A stretch of DNA of 5,381 nucleotides from Bacteroidales bacterium (lineage in GTDB: Bacteria; Bacteroidota; Bacteroidia; Bacteroidales; UBA12077), in NCBI GenBank assembly GCA_030600625.1, contig JAUVLS010000123.1, positions 1 to 5,381 on the forward strand, written 5' to 3'. Below are positions 1 to 5,085 of this stretch, piece after piece; the stretch's first letter is position 1; the number at the start of each line of letters is the position of its first letter. The position numbers and the translations under genes were made by a program. Below the pieces are notes generated by a model, which saw only the letters and a program-made list of their open reading frames with translations, searched no databases and was not told where the DNA came from.

Positions 1-1
1 A

Positions 2-283
2 GAAATTGTAGTTACTCATGAATTTCAAACACTTTTGAACTTATGGGAAGTTTTACTCGAAAAAAAAGAACATATCGCACTTATTGTAGACGAGTATGGT
101 GGAATGGATGGAATTGTAACAATGGAAGATATAATTGAAACCGTATTAGGTTTAGAAATTGTAGATGAGAGAGATAGGATAATAGATATGCAACACTATG
201 CTCGTGAAAGATGGAATGAGAGAAAAGCTAAGTATAATATTCTTAATAATTTAGAAAAAACGCCACCCAACAAAAAAATATAG
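2..283 (+). CDS. CNNM/CBS-domain (CorC/HlyC-type) membrane protein, C-terminal end only
   Basis: The reading frame is open from the left edge, so the start lies outside the window; the TTG at 35 is internal. About 93 residues are visible. The segment with [20 protein letters not shown] followed by [15 protein letters not shown] is the hallmark end of the second CBS domain in the HlyC/CorC/CNNM family. In this family an N-terminal DUF21/CNNM transmembrane domain is followed by a CBS pair that binds adenine nucleotides; members are linked to Mg2+ or other cation transport or efflux in the inner membrane. After the CBS end come [15 protein letters not shown] and a short tail, with no C-terminal CorC_HlyC domain, as in short family members. 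The last residues (KTPPNKKI) and the stop are encoded by sequence resembling the repeat at 1448-1459, so the natural C-terminus may have been altered. Family assignment is firm; the transported ion is unknown. Confidence 0.9.
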   Translation, partial: EIVVTHEFQTLLNLWEVLLEKKEHIALIVDEYGGMDGIVTMEDIIETVLGLEIVDERDRIIDMQHYARERWNERKAKYNILNNLEKTPPNKKI

Positions 284-406
284 TGCATTTGGCGGATAGT
301 ACTAAATATGAATATGTTAGCGATAAATAAAATTAGTCGTAGTTTGAAAATGAAGCGTTTCAAAATGCCAAACGCACCATATTCAAAACGTTACCCATAG
401 TAACGT
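259..406 (+). repeat. Structured repeat, copy 1 (left flank of the Bro-N/Fic gene)
   Basis: This is a long imperfect hairpin. GTGCATTTGGC (283-293) pairs with GCCAAACGCAC (367-377) at 10 of 11 positions. It ends in a perfect 7-bp inverted repeat, ACGTTAC (388-394) and GTAACGT (400-406). Three blocks are shared with the repeat at 1441-1577: aacgcca..aacaaa (259-274), aataaaattagtcgta (326-341), and the following 20 bases, 14 of 20 identical. The first about 25 bases overlap the end of the CNNM coding region. It resembles integron attC sites or a MITE in form but matches no canonical attC that I can confirm. Boundaries are approximate. Confidence 0.65.
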
Positions 407-443
407 GACACCGCAGACTTCAACTAAAAGATAAAAATTATCA

Positions 444-451
444 TAACTTTG
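444..451 (+). promoter_or_regulatory. Candidate Bacteroidetes -7 element for the Bro-N/Fic gene
   Basis: TAACTTTG matches the Bacteroidetes -7 consensus TAnnTTTG exactly and lies 42 bases before the ATG at 494, leaving a leader of roughly 35 bases. It sits just downstream of repeat copy 1, so the gene would carry its own promoter. No good TTG -33 element is visible about 20 bases upstream, which lowers confidence. Confidence 0.4.
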
Positions 452-493
452 CACGGATAATTACAGAGTGACAGAATAGATAACATTAAAATT

Positions 494-1375
494 ATGAGTA
501 AAGAAAAAATATCCATACGTTTTTTTGATGACCGCGAAGTACGAGCCGTTTGGGACGAACAAAACGCTAAATGGTGGTTTAGTGTGTTGGATATTGTAGC
601 TTTGCTTACCGACCAAGATGACTACACAAAAACCCGCAACTATTGGAAATATCTTAAAGCCAAATTGAAAAAAGAAAATAGCGAGCTGGTTAGTGCCACT
701 ACCCAACTGAAACTTTTAGCAATGGACGGTAAACGATATTTAACCGATATGTTGGATTACAACGGTATTATTGCCTTAGGCAAAGAATTTCCGAGCAAAA
801 AGGCAAACCGATTTATAGAATGGTTTACGTACAGCGATGAAAGCATAGATGGGAAAAGTAAAACAAAAGCGTATGCCATGTTTGAAAGTTCTTTTATCAA
901 CAGCATAGAAGTTGGCACAACCAAAGGGTTGCAACAAATACACGCTTATTTGTTTGGCGGATTGTATGATTTTGCGGGACAAATCAGACAAAAAAATATT
1001 TCAAAAGGTGGTTTTCAATTTGCCGTATCACGCTTTTTGGGCGACACATTAAAGCAAGTAGAAGCAATGCCCGAAACTACATTTGACGAAATAGTAAACA
1101 AATATGTAGAAATGAACATTGCACACCCTTTTATGGAAGGCAACGGCAGAAGCGCTCGAATATGGTTGAATTTGATATTAAAAAAACGCCTCAAAAAATG
1201 CGTGGATTGGAGTAAAATAAGCAAGCGTGATTACATGAATACAATGATGCTAAGTCCAACAAAAAGTAGTGTTCTAAAAACTCTTTTGAATAATGCACTC
1301 ACTACCAAAATAAACGACCGCGAAATGTTTATGAAAGGAATTGACTACTCATATTACTACGAAGAAAATGACTAA
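494..1375 (+). CDS. Bro-N-like domain fused to Fic-domain protein AMP-transferase
   Basis: The product is a 293-residue cytosolic protein with no signal peptide. Residues about 5-115 look like a Bro-N (phage antirepressor/BRO) domain: [30 protein letters not shown], then [15 protein letters not shown]. Residues about 125-270 are a Fic domain with the [20 protein letters not shown] stretch and the catalytic motif [12 protein letters not shown] (H211 to R222), which fits HxFx(D/E)GNGRxxR with every key residue present. Fic enzymes usually transfer AMP from ATP to Ser, Thr or Tyr of target proteins. There is no SxxxE(G/N) motif just before the Fic core, but the C-terminus ends SYYYEEND, so S286 and E290 fit the class III inhibitory SxxxE pattern known from Neisseria NmFic; the last position is Glu rather than Gly/Asn. 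The ATG at 494 has weak Shine-Dalgarno signal, usual for the phylum. The gene stands alone between two related repeats, suggesting mobility. Target and biological role (toxin, defence, regulation) are unknown. Confidence 0.88.
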   Translation: MSKEKISIRFFDDREVRAVWDEQNAKWWFSVLDIVALLTDQDDYTKTRNYWKYLKAKLKKENSELVSATTQLKLLAMDGKRYLTDMLDYNGIIALGKEFPSKKANRFIEWFTYSDESIDGKSKTKAYAMFESSFINSIEVGTTKGLQQIHAYLFGGLYDFAGQIRQKNISKGGFQFAVSRFLGDTLKQVEAMPETTFDEIVNKYVEMNIAHPFMEGNGRSARIWLNLILKKRLKKCVDWSKISKRDYMNTMMLSPTKSSVLKTLLNNALTTKINDREMFMKGIDYSYYYEEND

Positions 1376-1440
1376 AGAAAAAACGGCAAAAAGGGGCTGC
1401 ACACAACGAAAAAATGAAAAGCGAAACGACAAAATAGAAA

Positions 1441-1577
1441 ACAACGAAACGCCAACAAAGGCTATACGTAATGCGGGGTTCATCGTAAATTGAAAGATTA
1501 TGCAAGTAATAAAATTTAGTCGTAAAATGAAAGTGAAGTGCTTCGGAAACCCGCACTCCGCATAGCCTAACCGTTGT
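1441..1577 (+). repeat. Structured repeat, copy 2 (right flank of the Bro-N/Fic gene)
   Basis: This is an imperfect long hairpin. The outer pair is ACAACG (1441-1446) with CGTTGT (1572-1577). Next come GGCTAT (1460-1465) with ATAGCC (1562-1567), and GCGGGGTT (1473-1480) with AACCCGC (1548-1554), with one bulged base. The central strand carries aataaaatttagtcgta (1508-1524) and a tail shared with the copy at 259-406. A further ACAACG at 1403-1408 suggests the element, or a neighbouring piece of it, may begin nearer the end of the Fic gene. The end GCCTAAC next to CGTTGT recalls attC core sites, but the site is not canonical. Confidence 0.65.
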
Positions 1578-1697
1578 TTATTGATAAAAGGAAGAAAAAA
1601 TAGTTAATAGTAGGTAGTTTTGACTTACTGATTAATTGGTTCACTTATTTATAAACTTATTCCTAAACCAAAACTTATAATTATAGTTGTTAATAAA
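1578..1697. other. Gene-free A+T-rich spacer
   Basis: Very A+T-rich sequence lies between repeat copy 2 and the end of the minus-strand RHH gene. I see no open frame of useful length, no convincing terminator for the minus-strand pair, and no further copy of the repeat. With 1376-1440, which is purine-rich and also lacks a gene, it completes a non-coding stretch of about 320 bases between the two convergent transcription units. Confidence 0.5.
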
Positions 1698-1898
1698 TTA
1701 TTTTGTAATTGCTGATTTTATAAGATTAATAAGAATAGATTTATCTTTCTCAATTAACGAAAGAATCATATTAACAACACTTGTTTTATTAATACCTAAA
1801 TCTTTTTCGAGATTTTCTAAAAGTTTATAATTATTTTTAGAAAGCCTGAAACCGGTATGGACTTTTAATTCTGTACTATTTTTTGTATTAGTTTGCAT
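1698..1898 (-). CDS. Small ribbon-helix-helix-like protein
   Basis: The product is 66 residues long from the ATG at 1898. Residues about 14-50 (VHTGFRLSKNNYKLLENLEK, then DLGINKTSVVNMILSLIEKD) have the pattern of a ribbon-helix-helix (Arc/MetJ/CopG) DNA-binding domain: a short strand, helix A, a turn with Gly, then helix B beginning NKTSVVN. Such proteins bind DNA as dimers and often repress their own operon or act in plasmid partition, toxin-antitoxin or mobile-element control. I chose the start at 1898 because the next upstream ATG (1982) would overlap the J-domain gene by 95 bp and add a poorly RHH-like leader. With this start the overlap is 11 bp (ATGCAAACTAA), consistent with translational coupling. 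No toxin partner of the usual kind is adjacent. The fold is inferred from pattern only. Confidence 0.6.
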   Translation of the reverse strand: MQTNTKNSTELKVHTGFRLSKNNYKLLENLEKDLGINKTSVVNMILSLIEKDKSILINLIKSAITK

Positions 1899-2229
1899 AT
1901 GCCCTAATTTTAAAGTTAAACACACCATATCCCGTATCTTTATCAAACATTGCAACTCTATTTGTATTAAAAGATTTAGCAATAAACAACTTATCTTCTA
2001 CTTTAGTTACTACACAAATTGATTTATTTACATTAATAAAATTACCAACCATAATATTTTTAAGGTCTTTAGGGAATATACCAAAAGTGTGTTTAAGTAT
2101 ATTGTACTCTGCATTAATTGCTTGCATTTTATCTAGTTTTCCTCCTTTATCCGGATGATTTATTAACGACAATCTTCTATACTTAGATTTTAAATCTTTT
2201 TTCTCTTTAACATCTGTAAAATATGTCAT
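1888..2229 (-). CDS. Small J-domain protein (DnaJ-like, HPD motif)
   Basis: The product is 113 residues long. Residues about 8-48 contain KSKYRRLSLINHPDKGG with the HPD signature at H25-P26-D27, then MQAINAEYNIL, matching helices II and III of a J domain; helix I is very short. J domains stimulate the ATPase of Hsp70 (DnaK), so this is probably a DnaK co-chaperone for a specific partner. Residues about 58-110 (VGNFINVNKSICVVTKVEDK, then FDKDTGYGVFNFKIRAY) look like a small all-beta module of unknown role. There is no Gly/Phe-rich region or zinc finger, so it is not the housekeeping DnaJ. Small J proteins of this form are, to my recollection, common on Bacteroidetes plasmids and integrated elements; that is memory, not a search result. 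It overlaps the RHH gene by 11 bp and probably leads a two-gene unit. Codons are markedly more A+T-rich than those of the Fic gene. Confidence 0.8.
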   Translation of the reverse strand: MTYFTDVKEKKDLKSKYRRLSLINHPDKGGKLDKMQAINAEYNILKHTFGIFPKDLKNIMVGNFINVNKSICVVTKVEDKLFIAKSFNTNRVAMFDKDTGYGVFNFKIRAYAN

Positions 2230-2254
2230 AATTAAAAAATTTCTCTAATATACA

Positions 2255-2271
2255 ACATTGTTTTACAATGT
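2255..2271. promoter_or_regulatory. 17-bp inverted repeat, candidate operator of the J-domain/RHH pair
   Basis: ACATTGT-TTT-ACAATGT is a perfect 7+3+7 inverted repeat located 26-42 bases before the J-domain start codon at 2229. It is bordered by direct TACAAC copies (2251-2256 and 2271-2276). A weak -7-like TAATTTAG on the minus strand (2283-2276) would place it over the transcription start. Its symmetry and position fit the binding site of a dimeric regulator, the RHH protein being the obvious candidate; this is inference. Confidence 0.4.
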
Positions 2272-2324
2272 ACAACTAAATTAGTATTTTTTTACTGTAC
2301 GGTTTTATGTTTTATATTACCAGT

Positions 2325-2342
2325 ACAAAAGAATTCTTTTGT
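2325..2342. repeat. 18-bp perfect palindrome
   Basis: ACAAAAGAATTCTTTTGT is perfectly self-complementary with no spacer. It lies about 95 bases upstream of the J-domain start and is not part of any gene. It could be a second regulator site or a chance A+T-rich palindrome. With no loop it is a poor terminator, and it has no U-tract consistent with one. Confidence 0.5.
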
Positions 2343-2541
2343 TCCTTATCTTTTAATTTAATAATATATGAGTTGCAAAAAGCATTTAAGTGAAGTTCAG
2401 GCTGTTAGGCTGAAATATATTGTATTATGGGAGATATTAAACCAACTTATCAGGAACTAGAAAAGAGCACAGCGAGTTCGACAACTTGTCCGTCTAAAAC
2501 AGGAACTGTAAAGAGTTAAACCAGAAACAAATAATTTGAAA
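2343..2541. other. Gene-poor spacer with short direct repeats and a possible gene remnant
   Basis: Together with 2230-2342 this makes about 310 bases without a clear gene. It contains two near-identical 16-17 base blocks starting CAGGAACT (2451-2467 and 2500-2515), 49 bases apart, and a small palindrome GACAA-C-TTGTC (2480-2490). A 30-codon plus-strand frame from 2427 to 2519 begins MGDIKPTYQELEKS, which recalls the start of PAS-domain sensor kinases (KPTYEELE), then degenerates; it could be a decayed gene end or chance. No strong intrinsic terminator for the minus-strand ketosynthase gene is visible; the best hairpin (ACAG-TTC-CTGT followed by TTTT on the minus strand, about 2494-2508) has only four pairs. 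Confidence 0.35.
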
Positions 2542-3762
2542 TTAACCTAAGTGCTTTCTAAACACGAGTGTTGCATTATGTCCACCGAAAGCAAATGAAT
2601 TGCTTAAAACAATATTTAAATCTTTTTTGCGTGCTTTATTGGGAACATAATCCAGATCCATTTCAGAATCTTGTACATCAAGGTTTATTGTTGGAGGAAT
2701 AATTCCATCTTTTATTGCCAAAATACTAAATATACTTTCAACTGCACCCGCAGCTCCAATAGTATGGCCGGTCATTGATTTTGTAGATGAAACTGGTATT
2801 TTATACGCATAATCTCCAAACACCTTTTTTATAGCTTGTGTTTCGTATAAATCATTTAGTATAGTTGAAGTTCCGTGTGCGTTAATATAATCCACATCAG
2901 ATGGCGATATACCAGCATTTTTAATGGCAAGCTTCATTGTATCTGCCATCCCCTCACCTTCGGGTTTTGGAGCCATAATATTATAAGATTCATTGGTAAA
3001 TGCATAATCAACAAGTTCAGCATATATTTTAGCTCCACGAGCTTTTGCAGATTCTTCTGATTCAAGAATCACAATACCGGCACCCTCGCCAATAACAAAT
3101 CCGTCACGATTTTTTGAGAATGGACAACTTGCTTTTTCAGGCTTATCATTTTCAACGGAAAGAGCATAAATCTCATTAAAACCATCAATTTCTTCTTTAT
3201 TGATAATTGAATCAGCACCTCCAACAATCATCATATCAGCACGTCCGGCTTTTATAGCATCGTAACCCAAAGCAATAGCAAAAGCCGATGAAGAACACGC
3301 CGAAGAAGTTGTAAAGTTTGGCCCTTCGATATTGTAACGCATTCCAATCCATGCCGACATGGCATTGTTCATTCGTTTTAGAATAAGATTTTTAGAGGTC
3401 GTTCCGTGCTCTGCACTTGAATCACCAGTATTTACAACACCCAGGATAACACCAACCCGCTTTTTGTCTAAGTGATCAAAATCAATATTGTGTTTTTCAA
3501 TGGCTTCTATAGCACAAACATATGACATTTGTGTAACACGCGTCATTTGTTTTGACACACGTTTTTTGATTACAGATGCTGATTTTTCAGCAAACCCAAG
3601 TGGAAGTTCGGCAGCAATTTGTGTTTGATTTTCGGATGCATCAAACAAAGATATTTTTTTTGTCCCGCTTTTTCCTTTTATTATATTTCCCCAGGTTTCT
3701 TCCCAATCAAGGCCTAATGCCGTTAGCATATTAAGCCCGGTAACAACTACCTTCTTAGCCAT
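2542..3762 (-). CDS. FabF-like beta-ketoacyl-[ACP] synthase (KAS II family)
   Basis: The 406-residue product has full-length thiolase-fold ketosynthase architecture. The nucleophile is C156 in TTSSACSSSAFAI; H296 (NAHGTST), K328 (SSTKSM) and H333 (TGHTIGAAGA) complete the active site. Their spacings from the Cys (140, 172, 177) equal those of E. coli FabF, so the protein should be catalytically competent. The end has the FAFGGHNATLVF gate loop. Family members condense an acyl primer with malonyl-ACP, releasing CO2, in fatty acid or polyketide-like synthesis in the cytosol. ACSSSA at the nucleophile is closer to secondary-metabolic ketosynthases than the ACTSG of E. coli FabF. It is not next to acpP or other core fab genes but 94 bp downstream of a hydroxyacyl dehydrogenase-family gene, which suggests a specialised paralogue; I therefore give no symbol. 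The ATG at 3762 is preceded by AAAGGA about 10 bases upstream. Confidence 0.9.
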   Translation of the reverse strand: MAKKVVVTGLNMLTALGLDWEETWGNIIKGKSGTKKISLFDASENQTQIAAELPLGFAEKSASVIKKRVSKQMTRVTQMSYVCAIEAIEKHNIDFDHLDKKRVGVILGVVNTGDSSAEHGTTSKNLILKRMNNAMSAWIGMRYNIEGPNFTTSSACSSSAFAIALGYDAIKAGRADMMIVGGADSIINKEEIDGFNEIYALSVENDKPEKASCPFSKNRDGFVIGEGAGIVILESEESAKARGAKIYAELVDYAFTNESYNIMAPKPEGEGMADTMKLAIKNAGISPSDVDYINAHGTSTILNDLYETQAIKKVFGDYAYKIPVSSTKSMTGHTIGAAGAVESIFSILAIKDGIIPPTINLDVQDSEMDLDYVPNKARKKDLNIVLSNSFAFGGHNATLVFRKHLG

Positions 3763-3800
3763 TTATTATTAATCCTTTACAAATTAGGTGATTCTGACCC

Positions 3801-3808
3801 CAAAAATA
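3801..3808 (-). promoter_or_regulatory. Weak candidate -7 element before the ketosynthase gene
   Basis: On the minus strand this reads TATTTTTG, matching TAnnTTTG, about 40 bases before the ATG at 3762 within the 94-bp gap. No matching -33 TTG lies at the expected distance. In such A+T-rich sequence the match could be chance, so the ketosynthase may instead be co-transcribed with the upstream dehydrogenase gene. Confidence 0.2.
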
Positions 3809-3856
3809 ACAAAATAAATGATAAATATGATATAGGATTTGTACACAAAATCAGTT

Positions 3857-4861
3857 TTACAACATAATTCCGCAAAACTCTTCCATGCCTTTCTTCAGAT
3901 TAAATAAATTGATCTGATAATCTTCTGAATATTTTTTTAAATACTTATCGGCAGTTTCCTTTAATTTATTTATAATTTCGTGCTCTGTTTTTTGAGGTAC
4001 ATCTAGTACTTCATAATCGGTGTCATAAAACAAATTACTCGCATCTTTGCCGGAATCAGGGTAACGTCTTTTTAATTCACTCAGCAATGGTTCATATTTC
4101 TTTTTATCCGAATCCATTCTCGAATAATTCATAATGGCATTGTACATTGTATTATGTCCAACATGATCCATCATTTCAAATAATCCAAATTCTGTAACAA
4201 GCTGTTTTGCAATATCATCAAACTGCCTATACCCTAATCCTTTTTCTTTTAATAATTCAAAAGCAATCATCTGAATTTGAAGTAGCAATCTATTTAAAAC
4301 AAAAGCATTATCTTCATTCTGTTCAATATAGAATCTTTTTATATCATCTAAAAATAATTTGGTTTTTCCAATAGTTAGATCATCGGTAAATTCAGACGAA
4401 ATTATTTCCACTACATTTTTAAAAGCTATGGGGTAAAAGAAATGTAAGCCAATAAGTCTGTTTTTTCGTTGTACACTTTCCGATAATCCTGAAGGTAAGA
4501 TTGACGATGAATTTGAAGCTAAAATACACGATGGTTTAACTATTTCATCAAGTTTTTGAAACAATACAGATTTTATTTCCGGTTCTTCTATCACTGATTC
4601 AATAATTAAATCACATTCTGATAAATCATTCAGATTATTAGTTATTCTGTATTTATATCTTATATCAAATATTTCCTGACTTATAATGCTATGTTTTAGC
4701 TGTCTTTTTATTTTCTTGTGGTAAGTATTCCGAAGTACTTCTTTATGGTCAGAATTTCGTGTAAACCACATTATTTCATATTCAAAATCAGACAAATAAT
4801 TAAATATATCTGATCCCATTTTACCACTTCCTACTATACCTATTGTTTTAATTTCGTTCAT
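3857..4861 (-). CDS. 3-hydroxyacyl-CoA dehydrogenase-family protein
   Basis: The 334-residue product has an N-terminal Rossmann domain with IGIVGSGKMG (G11, G13, G16), then LIIESVIEEPEIKSVLFQKL, SNSSS at 116-120, and the catalytic dyad pattern H140 (GLHFFYP) and E152 (VVEII). The C-terminal helical dimerisation domain follows from about N190 (FVLNRLLLQIQ) through GLFEMMDHVGHNTMYNAI. Family members interconvert 3-hydroxyacyl-CoA (or related thioesters) and 3-ketoacyl thioesters. It is about 50 residues longer than the usual 280-290, through a charged C-terminal extension. At the end of the second strand, where NAD-dependent members have Asp/Glu, it has T34-R35-N36 (IMWFTRN), a pattern associated with NADP(H) in other Rossmann enzymes; that cofactor change is inference. 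Its neighbour is a ketosynthase whose 3-keto product it could reduce. The substrate is unknown. The ATG at 4861 is the first in-frame and is followed directly by the Rossmann strand. Confidence 0.85.
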   Translation of the reverse strand: MNEIKTIGIVGSGKMGSDIFNYLSDFEYEIMWFTRNSDHKEVLRNTYHKKIKRQLKHSIISQEIFDIRYKYRITNNLNDLSECDLIIESVIEEPEIKSVLFQKLDEIVKPSCILASNSSSILPSGLSESVQRKNRLIGLHFFYPIAFKNVVEIISSEFTDDLTIGKTKLFLDDIKRFYIEQNEDNAFVLNRLLLQIQMIAFELLKEKGLGYRQFDDIAKQLVTEFGLFEMMDHVGHNTMYNAIMNYSRMDSDKKKYEPLLSELKRRYPDSGKDASNLFYDTDYEVLDVPQKTEHEIINKLKETADKYLKKYSEDYQINLFNLKKGMEEFCGIML

Positions 4862-4875
4862 TATAATATCTATTT

Positions 4876-4978
4876 CGTCCCTACGGGACTTTTTATTTGA
4901 AATTTCTTGATATATAAAGTCAATTCCTAACGAATAAGATCTTCTAATTCGTATTATTTACCAGTTCCGTCAGGAACT
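4876..4978. repeat. Cluster of small hairpin repeats upstream of the dehydrogenase gene
   Basis: Three compact inverted repeats lie in a row: GTCCC-TAC-GGGAC (4877-4889); CGAAT..ATTCG (4931-4951) with an inner AGA/TCT, giving 8 pairs with one mismatch; and AGTTCC-GTCA-GGAACT (4963-4978). A partial ATTC/GAAT pair at 4923-4935 looks like a worn fourth unit. Short TCC...GGA hairpins of this sort recur between genes in Bacteroidetes genomes as I remember them. On the minus strand the first hairpin would sit in the leader of the dehydrogenase mRNA, 16 bases before its start codon. Confidence 0.55.
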
Positions 4979-4993
4979 AAAATTAAGCAATTA

Positions 4994-5026
4994 AAAATAA
5001 AAGCTGCCTAAACAGACAGCCTTTAT
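4994..5026 (-). terminator. Intrinsic terminator of the outer-membrane protein gene
   Basis: Read on the minus strand, GCTGTC-TGTTTA-GGCAGC forms a six-pair stem (one G-U) at 5020-5003, preceded by an A-rich run and followed by TTTTATTTTT. It lies about 40 bases after the stop at 5068, so it should end that transcript and separate it from the dehydrogenase gene. Confidence 0.75.
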
Positions 5027-5053
5027 TCAATTAGCACTTTATATGACTCTATG

Positions 5054-5085
5054 AAAAGAATCCTAAATTAAAAGAATCCGAACTT
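5054..5085. repeat. 16-bp tandem duplication at the outer-membrane gene's stop codon
   Basis: aaaagaatcctaaatt (5054-5069) and aaaagaatccgaactt (5070-5085) are adjacent and identical at 14 of 16 positions. The second unit encodes the end of the coding region (FGFF), and the first repeats it just beyond the stop. Confidence 0.7.

Noticed and set aside
35..283. Independent small gene starting with TTG at 35
   Set aside because: The frame is open to the left edge and the upstream residues ([11 protein letters not shown]) continue the CBS-domain sequence, so this is the tail of a longer gene.
1403..1446. Repeated ACAACG motifs as a CRISPR-like or iteron array
   Set aside because: Only two copies of a six-base motif occur, without regular spacing.
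461..1556. Several minus-strand open frames of 69-81 codons opposite and just beyond the Bro-N/Fic gene
   Set aside because: They mostly lie antisense to a firmly identified coding region, have low-complexity Phe-rich translations, and match no family pattern. The one ending near 1556 runs through the hairpin repeat.
259..1577. Canonical integron with attC sites
   Set aside because: No integrase gene or attI is in the window and the core sites do not fit RYYYAAC/GTTRRRY pairs cleanly at both ends, so I report only cassette-like repeats.
1899..1982. Longer version of the RHH-like protein starting at 1982
   Set aside because: It would overlap the J-domain gene by 95 bp and add a leader unlike RHH proteins. 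The ATG at 1898, with an 11-bp overlap, is more plausible.
2494..2508. Intrinsic terminator for the ketosynthase gene on the minus strand
   Set aside because: The stem has only four pairs with a three-base loop and four Ts; it is too weak to call.
2875..3060. A 61-codon plus-strand frame inside the ketosynthase gene
   Set aside because: It is antisense to the well-supported ketosynthase coding region and has an unlikely composition.
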